From Bacteroidetes bacterium UBA6063 (lineage in GTDB: Bacteria; Bacteroidota; Bacteroidia; NS11-12g; UBA9320): a stretch of 13,629 bases of DNA. This document shows, in pieces, positions 1 through 7,002 of the stretch (the first letter of the stretch is position 1; each line of letters starts with the position of its first letter). The stretch spans positions 335-13,963 of the forward strand of contig DIYD01000058.1 of NCBI GenBank assembly GCA_002428905.1, read 5' to 3'. Both the position numbers and the translations under genes were made by a program. The notes below the pieces were generated by a model, which was not told the DNA's origin, searched no databases, and worked only from the letters and a program-made list of their open reading frames with translations.

Positions 1-855
1 GCCGGTGGTGGTGGTCGTGGTATGCGTATTGTTTGGAACGATGATGAGTTCCGTACCGCATGGGATAGTGCTCGACAGGAAGCAGCGGCAGCCTTTGGAA
101 ACGACGGCATGTATCTTGAGAAATTTGTGGAAGAACCTCGCCACATTGAGATTCAGATTGCCGGTGACCAATATGGAAAAGTATGTCACCTGAGCGAGCG
201 TGATTGCTCTATTCAGCGTAGACACCAAAAACTAATTGAAGAAGCACCATCTCCGTTTATGACCGATGAACTTCGTCAGGCAATGGGAGATGCTGCGATC
301 AAGGCAGGCACGGCCATTGGTTATGAAGGCGTGGGTACAGTAGAGTTCCTGGTTGACAAAAACCGCAACTTCTACTTCATGGAGATGAATACACGTATTC
401 AGGTGGAGCATCCGGTAACGGAAGAAGTAATCAACCACGACTTGATTATGGAGCAGATTAAACTGGCTGCGGGTATTCCAATTACCGGTAAGAACTACCT
501 TCCACAAGGCCATAGCATCGAGTGTCGAATCAATGCCGAGGATCCGTACAATGACTTCCGCCCGAGCCCAGGCACAATTACCGTATTACACAAGCCTGGT
601 GGTCATGGTGTACGTGTAGATAGCCATATTTACGCAGGGTATAAAATCCCACCAAACTACGACTCCATGGTGGCCAAGCTCATCGTTAAAGCCAATACAC
701 GGGAAGAGGCCATTACGAAAATGCATCGCGCGTTGAACGAGTTTATTATCGATGGTGTGAAGACTACGATTCCGTTGCAGATAAAACTGATGGAAAGTGA
801 GGGCTTCCGCAGCGGTGATTTCACAACCAAGTTTATGGATACGTTTAAGCTTTAG
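1..855 (+). CDS. accC: Biotin carboxylase subunit of acetyl-CoA carboxylase (5' end cut off by window)
   Basis: This enzyme uses ATP to carboxylate the biotin of the biotin carrier protein, the first half of the acetyl-CoA carboxylase reaction in fatty acid synthesis; it is cytoplasmic. The reading frame is open from base 1, and its first residues (AGGGGRGMR) are the glycine-rich ATP-grasp loop. Using the visible residues as numbering, it has HIEIQ, the ERDCSIQRRHQKLIEEAP block, and FMEMNTRIQVEHP with E128, N130, R132 and E136, which match the catalytic Glu/Asn/Arg/Glu of E. coli AccC (E288, N290, R292, E296). The later ECRINAED motif carries R176. The offset implies that about 160 residues lie upstream, so the full protein would be about 445 aa, normal for the family. 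There is no biotinyl domain at the C-terminus, so this is a stand-alone AccC rather than a fused alpha subunit. accB is probably just upstream, outside the window (inference). Confidence 0.95.
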   Translation, partial: AGGGGRGMRIVWNDDEFRTAWDSARQEAAAAFGNDGMYLEKFVEEPRHIEIQIAGDQYGKVCHLSERDCSIQRRHQKLIEEAPSPFMTDELRQAMGDAAIKAGTAIGYEGVGTVEFLVDKNRNFYFMEMNTRIQVEHPVTEEVINHDLIMEQIKLAAGIPITGKNYLPQGHSIECRINAEDPYNDFRPSPGTITVLHKPGGHGVRVDSHIYAGYKIPPNYDSMVAKLIVKANTREEAITKMHRALNEFIIDGVKTTIPLQIKLMESEGFRSGDFTTKFMDTFKL

Positions 856-986
856 CGCAAAGCCATCCTTCAGGCGGTTATTCGTCTATTCATCTTCTTA
901 CACCTTAGATTCATCGAGACCCGAAAAGGTTTTGTAACGAATTTGTATTGTGGTATACCAATAGGGTAAACAGATTAGCAAACAGT

Positions 987-1241
987 ATGAATTCGAAATT
1001 GATAGTATTCCTCTTGTTACTCGTTGGTTCATTGCCTGGCAAGGCGCAACATGACGATAGCAGCTCCGTATTGTGCGAGGTTTCAGTTCAGGGACAGCAG
1101 CAAGGGGTTTACATGCACAGCACCTCCTTTTCTGGAGAAAATGCCACGCATTTAGTTGGAGTATACGACCATGTCAATTCATGGCGTTTCCAGGGGGAAG
1201 TTGTAAAGCCCATATTACCTAATACCTTAAGCCCGAGTTGA
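987..1241 (+). CDS. Small exported protein of unknown function, first gene of the sigma-factor cluster
   Basis: I do not recognise this 84-aa protein. I chose the ATG at 987 because it starts a textbook signal peptide: MNSK, then a hydrophobic run (LIVFLLLLVG), then a likely signal peptidase I site after GKAQ at residue 21. An upstream in-frame ATG at 948 would add 13 polar residues in front of it. There is no lipobox Cys at the cleavage site. The mature part is about 63 residues, mostly polar, with one Cys (C30), a GQQQG stretch and no membrane helix. Its TGA stop overlaps the ATG of the sigma factor by one base (TGATG), which suggests translational coupling. It could be a periplasmic ligand or modulator of the sigma-factor circuit, or an unrelated remnant. 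Existence as a gene is likely from the signal peptide and coupling; the function is unknown. Confidence 0.6.
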   Translation: MNSKLIVFLLLLVGSLPGKAQHDDSSSVLCEVSVQGQQQGVYMHSTSFSGENATHLVGVYDHVNSWRFQGEVVKPILPNTLSPS

Positions 1242-1741
1242 TGGCTGCTCAGCAAGAACACATATTCCTGGAACACCTAAACAGGCATCAGGCCATTTTG
1301 TACAAGGTGTGCAAAATGTATACCGATGACCGGGAGGATCAGGAAGACCTTAAACAGGAAATGGTATATCAGTTATGGCGCTCGTATCCGTCGTTTAAAG
1401 AGCAAAGCCAATTCTCAACATGGATGTATAGGGTCGCATTAAATACGGCAATTCTGCATCTCAAAAAATCGAAGCGTACTGTTCCTACTACGGATATGAC
1501 CGGGCATATTCAAATAGCGGATGACACTAAAAATGCCGAGGAAAAAGAACGAATGGCTCTGTTTTATCGTGGGGTAAGAACGTTATCGAAAGTAGAAAAA
1601 GCGGTGATATTCCTTTACATGGAAGGGCAAAGCCATCGAGAAATAGCGGAGCAAATGGGTTGGAGTGAAGGGAATGCACGCGTGCGGTTATTGCGTGCTA
1701 AAAACAAATTAAAAGAGAACATTAAAAAACTTGAAAAATGA
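1241..1741 (+). CDS. ECF-type RNA polymerase sigma factor (sigma-70 family)
   Basis: A 166-aa alternative sigma factor that would direct RNA polymerase to a small regulon, usually in response to an envelope or extracellular signal. Region 2 covers about residues 13-78: DLKQEMVYQLWRSYPSFK, then FSTWMYRVALNTAI, the typical core-binding and -10 recognition segments. A linker at 80-105 follows. Region 4 is at about 110-160, with LSKVEKAVIFLYMEGQSHREIAEQMGWSEGNARVRLLRAKNKLKE forming the helix-turn-helix that reads the -35 element. Regions 1 and 3 are absent, as expected for the ECF class. The ATG at 1241 is preferred over the in-frame TTG at 1238 because it overlaps the upstream stop by one base. 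Its own stop overlaps the next start as ATGA, so it is coupled to the membrane protein. The ECF subgroup cannot be set by eye. Confidence 0.92.
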   Translation: MAAQQEHIFLEHLNRHQAILYKVCKMYTDDREDQEDLKQEMVYQLWRSYPSFKEQSQFSTWMYRVALNTAILHLKKSKRTVPTTDMTGHIQIADDTKNAEEKERMALFYRGVRTLSKVEKAVIFLYMEGQSHREIAEQMGWSEGNARVRLLRAKNKLKENIKKLEK

Positions 1742-2349
1742 ACATAGATGAATTTAAACAAGACTGGGATCAGGAAGGTCAACAATTAACACCAGTTTCA
1801 ACACTTGAAAAACTGAAGTCGAAGTCGTCGCCACTGGCAAAAATCAGGAGAAATATTCTGATGGAAATGCTACTGATGTTGACTGCGGTAATCATAATTG
1901 CCTGGGCGATTTACACGCATGACTATCAACCTATGACGCGGGTTGTTGTATGGGCGACATGTCTAATTGGTGCTATAAATATGGGGTTATACTACGTGCA
2001 GGCATTTAAAATGTACAATCAGGGTAGAAAGGTTGATCTCAGTGAACCCAAGAGCGTATTGAAATACATCTTTAACTTTAAACTGAGCTTGGCCATGTAC
2101 AAGGTGTACAACTACAGCCTAATGCCTTTTGCCTTGATCATGGGATTGGCTGTTGGAAGAGGCGGAACCATAGACCATTTGTATAGCGCCTACCTTGAGC
2201 ATGGTGTAAGCAACGGAAATCTGGCCCTGTTCTTCCTTGGGTTCGTCGCCTTTAACCTTCTTCTCTACTTGATGGTGAATGCCGTGATGAAGAGCTTATA
2301 CAGCAAACATCTGGACAATTTGGAGGAAATTATGGACGACATTATATAG
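1738..2349 (+). CDS. Four-helix membrane protein, candidate anti-sigma factor
   Basis: A 203-aa protein without a named family that I can recognise. The N-terminal ~38 residues are charged and cytoplasmic-looking (starting MNIDEFKQDWDQEGQQL, with a Lys-rich LEKLKSKSS stretch). Four hydrophobic segments follow at about 40-60, 68-90, 124-140 and 161-183, and the tail is acidic (HLDNLEEIMDDII). Its start overlaps the stop of the ECF sigma gene by four bases (ATGA). In Bacteroidota, small membrane proteins directly behind ECF genes are commonly suspected anti-sigma factors, and the short soluble N-terminus would be the sigma-binding part here. That role is inferred only from position and topology. 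I see no zinc-binding HxxxCxxC anti-sigma motif and no FecR-like domain. It could also be a membrane effector controlled by the sigma factor. Confidence 0.8.
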   Translation: MNIDEFKQDWDQEGQQLTPVSTLEKLKSKSSPLAKIRRNILMEMLLMLTAVIIIAWAIYTHDYQPMTRVVVWATCLIGAINMGLYYVQAFKMYNQGRKVDLSEPKSVLKYIFNFKLSLAMYKVYNYSLMPFALIMGLAVGRGGTIDHLYSAYLEHGVSNGNLALFFLGFVAFNLLLYLMVNAVMKSLYSKHLDNLEEIMDDII

Positions 2350-2416
2350 CCCTTCCTTACCAGGAATTGGGTAATAATTTCCTCAAAAAAAGTAATGAGA
2401 TAATCGTGTTGGAGCG

Positions 2417-2424
2417 TAGCTTTG
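2417..2424 (+). promoter_or_regulatory. Putative Bacteroidota -7 element for the SNF2 ATPase gene
   Basis: TAGCTTTG matches the Bacteroidota -7 consensus TAnnTTTG exactly and lies 25 bases before the ATG at 2449. The -33 position about 19 bases upstream has no good TTTG (AATG at 2394-2397), so this rests on a single box. The 99-base gap from 2350 to 2448 otherwise holds only a 5-bp hairpin (TTACC/GGTAA near 2358-2372) with no T-run. Confidence 0.35.
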
Positions 2425-2448
2425 TGGTTTTGAGTTTTTTAAATAAGC

Positions 2449-5337
2449 ATGAAAATTCCTGCAAACGCTTCGTACGAACTGGTATATTCCATTACGGTGC
2501 ACCCACATCTTGGGGCCTTAATTGAAGCCTATGTAGTTCAACTTACCAGTGCAGGAAATCTATCTCTGGTCAATCAGCGGATTCACAGTAACAATGCGGA
2601 TTACTACGATAAGAAACTGGACGATGATGATTACAAAGCCCTCGAGCTTTTGGATGAATGTAGCCCGGAGTTTATCGTAAGAAAATTCAGCAAGGTGAAG
2701 CGTATTCGACCGTCGGAGTTCTTTGCCAGGCATTTTGATCAAACACAGTTTAAGCGACAGATCAGACCGCATATAGAGAAAAAACTTGGTCAGGTGCTGG
2801 GCTTGATTCAAGGAAAGAAACTCTATGTGAAGAAGCTGAAAAATGTGGTGTACGAACCAATTGAATGGTGCAAGGAACCAGCCACGGTACTGTTTCATTT
2901 GAGAAGAAATGATAACAACACACATTACTTTGCTACCATCAAACACGACAATCATCGGGTACCTTATGCCCAAAACCATTCCATATTACTCAGCACATCA
3001 CCCTGTTATTTGGTAGCAGGAGGAAAGCTATTGTATTTCGATAGTCGTTTTGACGGCAACAAAATCAGACCGTTCATTCACAAGCGTTTTGTAGAGATTT
3101 CACGGCAGGCAGAAGAAGGTTACTTCAAAAACTTTGTTGTACCCCTGATTGAAGAGAATAATGTGTACGCTGTAGGTTTAGACATTGTTTCTGAAAAGTA
3201 TGTGGCTAAACCTATTATACGTTTGGGCGTGCTCCTCAATGGCGAATACGGATTGACGTTACACTTTGATTACGGCCCGTATCGTTTTCCGTACCACTCG
3301 TCGAAGTACGTATCGGTACAGATGGAAAAGGAGGAGGATAGTTATCGATTTATACGTGTAAAGCGATCGAAGCAATGGGAGGAGATCAAGAAACAGAGCC
3401 TGGAAATGCTTGGCGTACAGCACCGCAGCGGATCGGAGTTTGGTTTTAGCGTAGAGCTTGGGTTGGAAGACTTGATCGAATGGGCTTCGGAGCAGCAGGA
3501 GAGCCTTCAAAAAGCGGGCTTTGAAGTGGTACAAACCTTCGATGAAGAATACAGTTTGGTGCCGCCTCAACTAGAACTTGTTGCTGAGCAGTCGGGCGAC
3601 TGGTTCGATGTGAAGGCCAAAGTGATACTGGGTGGGTTTCAAATACCTATTCAGGATTTACGCAAGGCAATTCGAAATGGTCAAACAAGTTACACTTTGC
3701 CGAATGGCCAGGTAGCAATCATTCCAAAGCGTTGGGTTGAGCAAATACAGGGACTTAGTCTATTTACGCAAGATGAAGGTGCAATTAAGCTTAGAAAACA
3801 ACACGTAGGTATCGTAAAACCGTTTCTGAGCAAACAGGCTGATGAACAGGTCTCTATTGCTGACTTTGAGGGCATTGTTTCTCAACCTATGCCAGATCAT
3901 TTTATAGGCGAATTAAGACCGTACCAAAAAGCAGGTTATGATTGGCTTTGTTTCCTGAACGACACCGGATTTGGTGGATGCCTGGCGGATGACATGGGGT
4001 TGGGCAAGACGGTTCAGTCTTTGGCCTTTCTGCAACGGAATCTGGAAATGCGGGAAAGTGGCCAGGTGCAGGTCAATCTGTTTGATCATGCTAATACCGG
4101 CAAGCCAAGTTTGTTGGTTGTTCCCACCTCACTGGTGTTTAACTGGGTTCAGGAAGCACAAAAATTCACACCTAAGATGGTGTTGTATTCGCATGTGGGC
4201 GTGTCCAGAACTAAAGATGTGGTTGTGTTCAACCAGGCAGACCTGATCATCACTACCTATGGCACGTTACGAAATGATATAGAGCTATTGAAATCCGTTG
4301 AATTTGATGTGGTATTGCTTGATGAGAGCCAGTTCATTAAAAACCCAACCTCTAAACTCGCCAAGACGGCCAACCAGCTTCAAAGTCGGCTTAGATTAAC
4401 CCTCACAGGTACACCAATCGAGAATACTGTAGTTGATTTATGGAGTCAGATGAATTTTGTGAATCCGGGCTTGCTTGGCAATTACAAGTTCTTCCAGAAA
4501 GAGTTTGCCATAGCTATAGAGAAGAAGCAAGATCGATCAAGAGCAGAGCAATTGCAACAGCTTATTAAGCCATTTGTCATGCGCAGAACCAAGATGCAGG
4601 TTGCTGGCGATTTACCACCAAAAACGGAGCAGGTGATTTACTGTGATATGACCGATGAACAACAGGATTTGTATGAAAAAACCAAGTCGACCTATCGGAA
4701 CATGATCATTGATTCGGTGCAGAAAAATGGCCTGGCCAAATCACGCATTCAATTGCTGGCAGGCTTGACCAAGCTAAGGCAAATTGCCAACCACCCGTTG
4801 TTGAATGATGCAGAATATGAGGCGAGTTCCGGCAAGTTTCAACAAATCGAGTATATGTTGATGACAGCACTGGAGGAAAATCACCGAGTATTAATATTCT
4901 CGCAATTTGTGGGTCATTTAAAAATTGTTCGTGAACTGTTAGAACGACAAGGTATCGAATACGGCTACATTGATGGTTCTGTGAAGGCCAGTGATCGAAA
5001 GAAAGAAGTTGAGGCGTTTCAGAACAACGAGAAAAATGTTTTTCTGATTTCCTTGAAAGCGGGTGGTTATGGATTGAACCTCACTGCGGCCGACTACGTG
5101 TTTTTGCTTGATCCATGGTGGAACCCTGCGGCAGAAAACCAGGCAATTGACAGAACACATCGAATAGGCCAAACACAAAATGTATTCAGCTATAAGTTCA
5201 TTACCAGGAATACGGTTGAAGACAAGATCGTAGCGCTTCAGAACAAGAAAAAGAAGTTAAGTGATAGCCTCATCCAAACCGAAGAATCGTACATAAAACA
5301 AGTCACCCAGGAAGACATCCAACACTTATTTGGCTAA
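2449..5337 (+). CDS. SNF2-family DEAD/DEAH-box ATPase (helicase-like)
   Basis: A 962-aa Swi2/Snf2-type double-stranded DNA translocase. Proteins of this family use ATP to move along DNA or remodel protein-DNA complexes, and most do not unwind strands. The ATPase core occupies about residues 490-962. Walker A is DDMGLGKT with K520. Motif II is DESQ at 625-628 rather than the commoner DEAQ/DEAH. Motif III is LTGTP at 652-656. The helicase C lobe has RVLIFSQF (813-820), YIDGSVKASDR, LKAGGYGLNLTAAD (869-882), DPWWNPAAENQAIDRTHRIGQ (888-908). All motifs needed for ATPase activity appear intact. Residues 1 to about 480 show no motif I recognise; in particular there is no CxC...CxH SWIM zinc finger, which many bacterial relatives carry. 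It is flanked by unrelated genes, with no methylase, nuclease or restriction partner. The cellular role is unknown: chromosome maintenance or transcription recycling are possibilities. Confidence 0.93.
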   Translation: MKIPANASYELVYSITVHPHLGALIEAYVVQLTSAGNLSLVNQRIHSNNADYYDKKLDDDDYKALELLDECSPEFIVRKFSKVKRIRPSEFFARHFDQTQFKRQIRPHIEKKLGQVLGLIQGKKLYVKKLKNVVYEPIEWCKEPATVLFHLRRNDNNTHYFATIKHDNHRVPYAQNHSILLSTSPCYLVAGGKLLYFDSRFDGNKIRPFIHKRFVEISRQAEEGYFKNFVVPLIEENNVYAVGLDIVSEKYVAKPIIRLGVLLNGEYGLTLHFDYGPYRFPYHSSKYVSVQMEKEEDSYRFIRVKRSKQWEEIKKQSLEMLGVQHRSGSEFGFSVELGLEDLIEWASEQQESLQKAGFEVVQTFDEEYSLVPPQLELVAEQSGDWFDVKAKVILGGFQIPIQDLRKAIRNGQTSYTLPNGQVAIIPKRWVEQIQGLSLFTQDEGAIKLRKQHVGIVKPFLSKQADEQVSIADFEGIVSQPMPDHFIGELRPYQKAGYDWLCFLNDTGFGGCLADDMGLGKTVQSLAFLQRNLEMRESGQVQVNLFDHANTGKPSLLVVPTSLVFNWVQEAQKFTPKMVLYSHVGVSRTKDVVVFNQADLIITTYGTLRNDIELLKSVEFDVVLLDESQFIKNPTSKLAKTANQLQSRLRLTLTGTPIENTVVDLWSQMNFVNPGLLGNYKFFQKEFAIAIEKKQDRSRAEQLQQLIKPFVMRRTKMQVAGDLPPKTEQVIYCDMTDEQQDLYEKTKSTYRNMIIDSVQKNGLAKSRIQLLAGLTKLRQIANHPLLNDAEYEASSGKFQQIEYMLMTALEENHRVLIFSQFVGHLKIVRELLERQGIEYGYIDGSVKASDRKKEVEAFQNNEKNVFLISLKAGGYGLNLTAADYVFLLDPWWNPAAENQAIDRTHRIGQTQNVFSYKFITRNTVEDKIVALQNKKKKLSDSLIQTEESYIKQVTQEDIQHLFG

Positions 5338-5338
5338 T

Positions 5339-5364
5339 TGTCATTTGGATTCTGACATTTTTTT
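5339..5364 (+). terminator. Weak intrinsic terminator after the SNF2 ATPase gene
   Basis: Two bases after the stop codon, TGTCA (5339-5343) can pair with TGACA (5353-5357) around a 9-base loop, followed at once by seven T residues (5358-5364). The stem is only 5 bp and AT-rich, so it would be weak. Position and T-run favour a terminator. Confidence 0.45.
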
Positions 5365-5374
5365 AGGCATTTTG
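5344..5374 (+). promoter_or_regulatory. Possible Bacteroidota promoter for the small T9SS cargo gene
   Basis: TTTG at 5344-5347 could act as the -33 element and GCATTTTG at 5367-5374 as a partial -7 element (consensus TAnnTTTG), with a 19-base spacer. Transcription would begin a few bases before the ATG at 5390, giving a very short leader. It overlaps the putative terminator hairpin of the preceding gene. The TA of the -7 box is missing, so this is tentative. Confidence 0.3.
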
Positions 5375-5389
5375 CCCCTCTAAATTCTA

Positions 5390-6139
5390 ATGGAAATGAG
5401 AAAAGTATACGTATTAAGTTTATTGATCCTCACGATGGCAAGCGGAGCGTTTGCACAGAGAGATCTTGATTGGGAGATGGATACCATCTTCAAACCGACA
5501 CAAATTACAAGTAATCCGAATAATTCAAGTACGGTTGAAATCCACTATGTAGCGAAGCTAACGAGCGGTGATGACGCTAAGACAGGTGATTCCATCATTT
5601 CTCGTGTGATCATCACAGATTTGGCAGGTAATCCAATCGTTTCTGGTGGCTGGTTTTTCATGTTAGCTAAAGACATGACCGTAGGAGATACCTTACATGT
5701 AACTCAAAATTTAACAATTAATGGCGCACTACTTAACTCGGCCAATGTGGTTTGCTTAGTTCGCACCGATTGTAATAACTCAGATATTAATCAAGAGCCT
5801 GTTCCGGAAACCAACAACAACTTACAGGGTGTACTATTGGTTTGGTACAACGCTAAAGGTTGGGGTGTTAGCGTAGAGGACAAGTTCGTTTCAGACCTGA
5901 TTAATGTTTATCCAAACCCAGCGACCGACAATGTAACGGTTTCAGCTAATCTGGTTAGCAGTAACGACACAAAGGTTCGTGTATTAGACCTAAACGGCCG
6001 TGTAGTAGCTGAGCAGGTTTTAGATCAAACCTCGTTTGAAACAAATGTGAATGTAGCTGGTTTAGAGCCAGGATTATACATGGTTGAGGTTTCCAATGGA
6101 ACCTACACTACCACCAAGAAATTACAGGTGGCACGCTAA
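5390..6139 (+). CDS. T9SS-secreted protein of unknown fold with type A sorting domain
   Basis: A 249-aa exported protein. Residues 1-23 form a Sec signal peptide (RK, hydrophobic core VYVLSLLILTMASGA, cleavage after FAQ). Residues about 24-168 form a domain I do not recognise, apparently beta-rich and acidic, with a single close Cys pair (C122 and C128 in VCLVRTDC). Residues about 171-249 are a type IX secretion C-terminal sorting domain: INVYPNPATDNVTV, VRVLDLNGRVV, LEPGLYMVEVSNG, TTTKKLQV. By family knowledge, the C-terminal domain sends the protein across the outer membrane through the Por machinery and is removed, leaving the cargo secreted or surface-anchored. An ATG six bases downstream (5396) would be an equally good start. 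It is bounded by its own putative promoter and a strong terminator, so it is probably monocistronic. Confidence 0.88.
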   Translation: MEMRKVYVLSLLILTMASGAFAQRDLDWEMDTIFKPTQITSNPNNSSTVEIHYVAKLTSGDDAKTGDSIISRVIITDLAGNPIVSGGWFFMLAKDMTVGDTLHVTQNLTINGALLNSANVVCLVRTDCNNSDINQEPVPETNNNLQGVLLVWYNAKGWGVSVEDKFVSDLINVYPNPATDNVTVSANLVSSNDTKVRVLDLNGRVVAEQVLDQTSFETNVNVAGLEPGLYMVEVSNGTYTTTKKLQVAR

Positions 6140-6160
6140 GAAATTATAAAAATTGATTAG

Positions 6161-6199
6161 AGCCCCGCTTGATCCAATCGAGCGGGGCTTTTTGTTTTT
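6161..6199 (+). terminator. Strong intrinsic terminator
   Basis: AGCCCCGCTTGAT (6161-6173) pairs with ATCGAGCGGGGCT (6177-6189) over 13 bp with one G-U pair and a 3-base loop (CCA). The stem is GC-rich and is followed by TTTTGTTTTT. It separates the T9SS cargo gene from the yebC run and is the clearest terminator in the window. Confidence 0.92.
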
Positions 6200-6226
6200 G
6201 CCAAACCCTTGTTTTCCTTTAATTTG
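6195..6226 (+). promoter_or_regulatory. Putative Bacteroidota promoter of the yebC operon
   Basis: TTTG at 6197-6200 fits the -33 element and TTAATTTG at 6219-6226 fits the -7 consensus TAnnTTTG with one mismatch. The spacer is 18 bases. The -7 box ends 20 bases before the ATG at 6247. The -33 box sits in the T-tract of the upstream terminator, so the two signals are packed together. Confidence 0.5.
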
Positions 6227-6246
6227 CAGCATCAATTTTCAGCACA

Positions 6247-7002
6247 ATGGCAGGGCATAGCAAATGGGCTAATATTAAGCATCGGAAAGCCGCTCAGGAT
6301 AAAAAAAGGGCGAAAGTTTGGACACGGATAATCAAGGAAATTACCATTGCCGCGCGTGATGGAGGTGGAGATCAGGAGTCTAACCCTTCGCTTCGGTTGG
6401 CCATACAGAATGCCAAAGGAGCGAACATGCCAAAAGACACCATGGAGCGTGCCATCAAAAAAGGTGTTGGCGGTGAAGGTGCAAACCTCACGCCAGTTAC
6501 CTATGAAGGTTATGGACCAAACGGTATTGCCATTTTTGTAGAAGCGATGACCGACAATTTGAACAGAACCGTTGCCAATGTACGTGCCATTTTTACTAAA
6601 TATGGAGGAAGCCTTGGCACCAATGGTTCGTTGAGTTTCATCTTCGATCAAAAAGGCATATTTACGATTGGTAAAGACAGTATTGTAGACAAGGATGCTG
6701 ACGAAATGGAGATGCACTTCATTGATGGTGGTGCCGAAGATATTGAGGATACTGAAGATGCCTTAGTGGTAACAACCTCTTTTGAGGACTTTGGTAACAT
6801 GCAAAAGAAATTAGAGGAAGTTGGACTTGAGGCAAGTAGCGCTGAAGTACAACGCATTCCAAACAATACAACGTCACTTGATGTTGAAACGGCACAGAAA
6901 GTGCTCACGGCGATTGAAAAGTTTGAAGAAGATGACGATGTAACAAACGTCTACCATAATTTGGAGCTGACAGACGACTTAATGAAGGCGTTAAACGAGT
7001 AA
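6247..7002 (+). CDS. yebC: YebC/PmpR/TACO1-family protein
   Basis: A 251-aa cytoplasmic protein, full length for the family. It opens with the family hallmark MAGHSKWANIKHRKAAQDKKRAK and continues with IIKEITIAARDGGGD, NPSLRLAIQNAKGANMPKDTMERAIKKG, YEGYGPNGIAIFVEAMTDNLNRTVANVRAIFTKYGGSLG and an acidic C-terminal part (about 140-251) rich in Asp and Glu. Older annotations call the family DNA-binding transcriptional regulators (PmpR). Later work on the mitochondrial TACO1 and bacterial relatives points to a role in translation, helping ribosomes through difficult stretches such as polyproline. Sequence alone cannot decide which applies here. It is the first gene of a four-gene run, and its TAA overlaps the next ATG by one base (TAATG). 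Confidence 0.93.
   Translation: MAGHSKWANIKHRKAAQDKKRAKVWTRIIKEITIAARDGGGDQESNPSLRLAIQNAKGANMPKDTMERAIKKGVGGEGANLTPVTYEGYGPNGIAIFVEAMTDNLNRTVANVRAIFTKYGGSLGTNGSLSFIFDQKGIFTIGKDSIVDKDADEMEMHFIDGGAEDIEDTEDALVVTTSFEDFGNMQKKLEEVGLEASSAEVQRIPNNTTSLDVETAQKVLTAIEKFEEDDDVTNVYHNLELTDDLMKALNE

Noticed and set aside
1..24. GGTGGTGGTGGTCGTGGT as a tandem repeat
   Set aside because: It encodes the conserved glycine-rich ATP-grasp loop of biotin carboxylase.
848..863. Hairpin GCTTT/AAAGC as a terminator of accC
   Set aside because: The 5-bp stem includes the stop codon region and is not followed by a T-run.
948..986. Upstream ATG at 948 as start of the small exported protein
   Set aside because: It would put 13 polar residues before the signal peptide; the ATG at 987 gives a standard one.
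2449..5337. SNF2 ATPase as part of a phage defence system
   Set aside because: Defence systems with SNF2 proteins normally include nuclease, methylase or phospholipase-D partners. None is adjacent, and the neighbours are housekeeping or secreted proteins.
6232..6717. 161-aa open frame on the minus strand opposite yebC
   Set aside because: It lies entirely against a strongly conserved gene, shows no family motif or signal, and has the look of a mirror frame.
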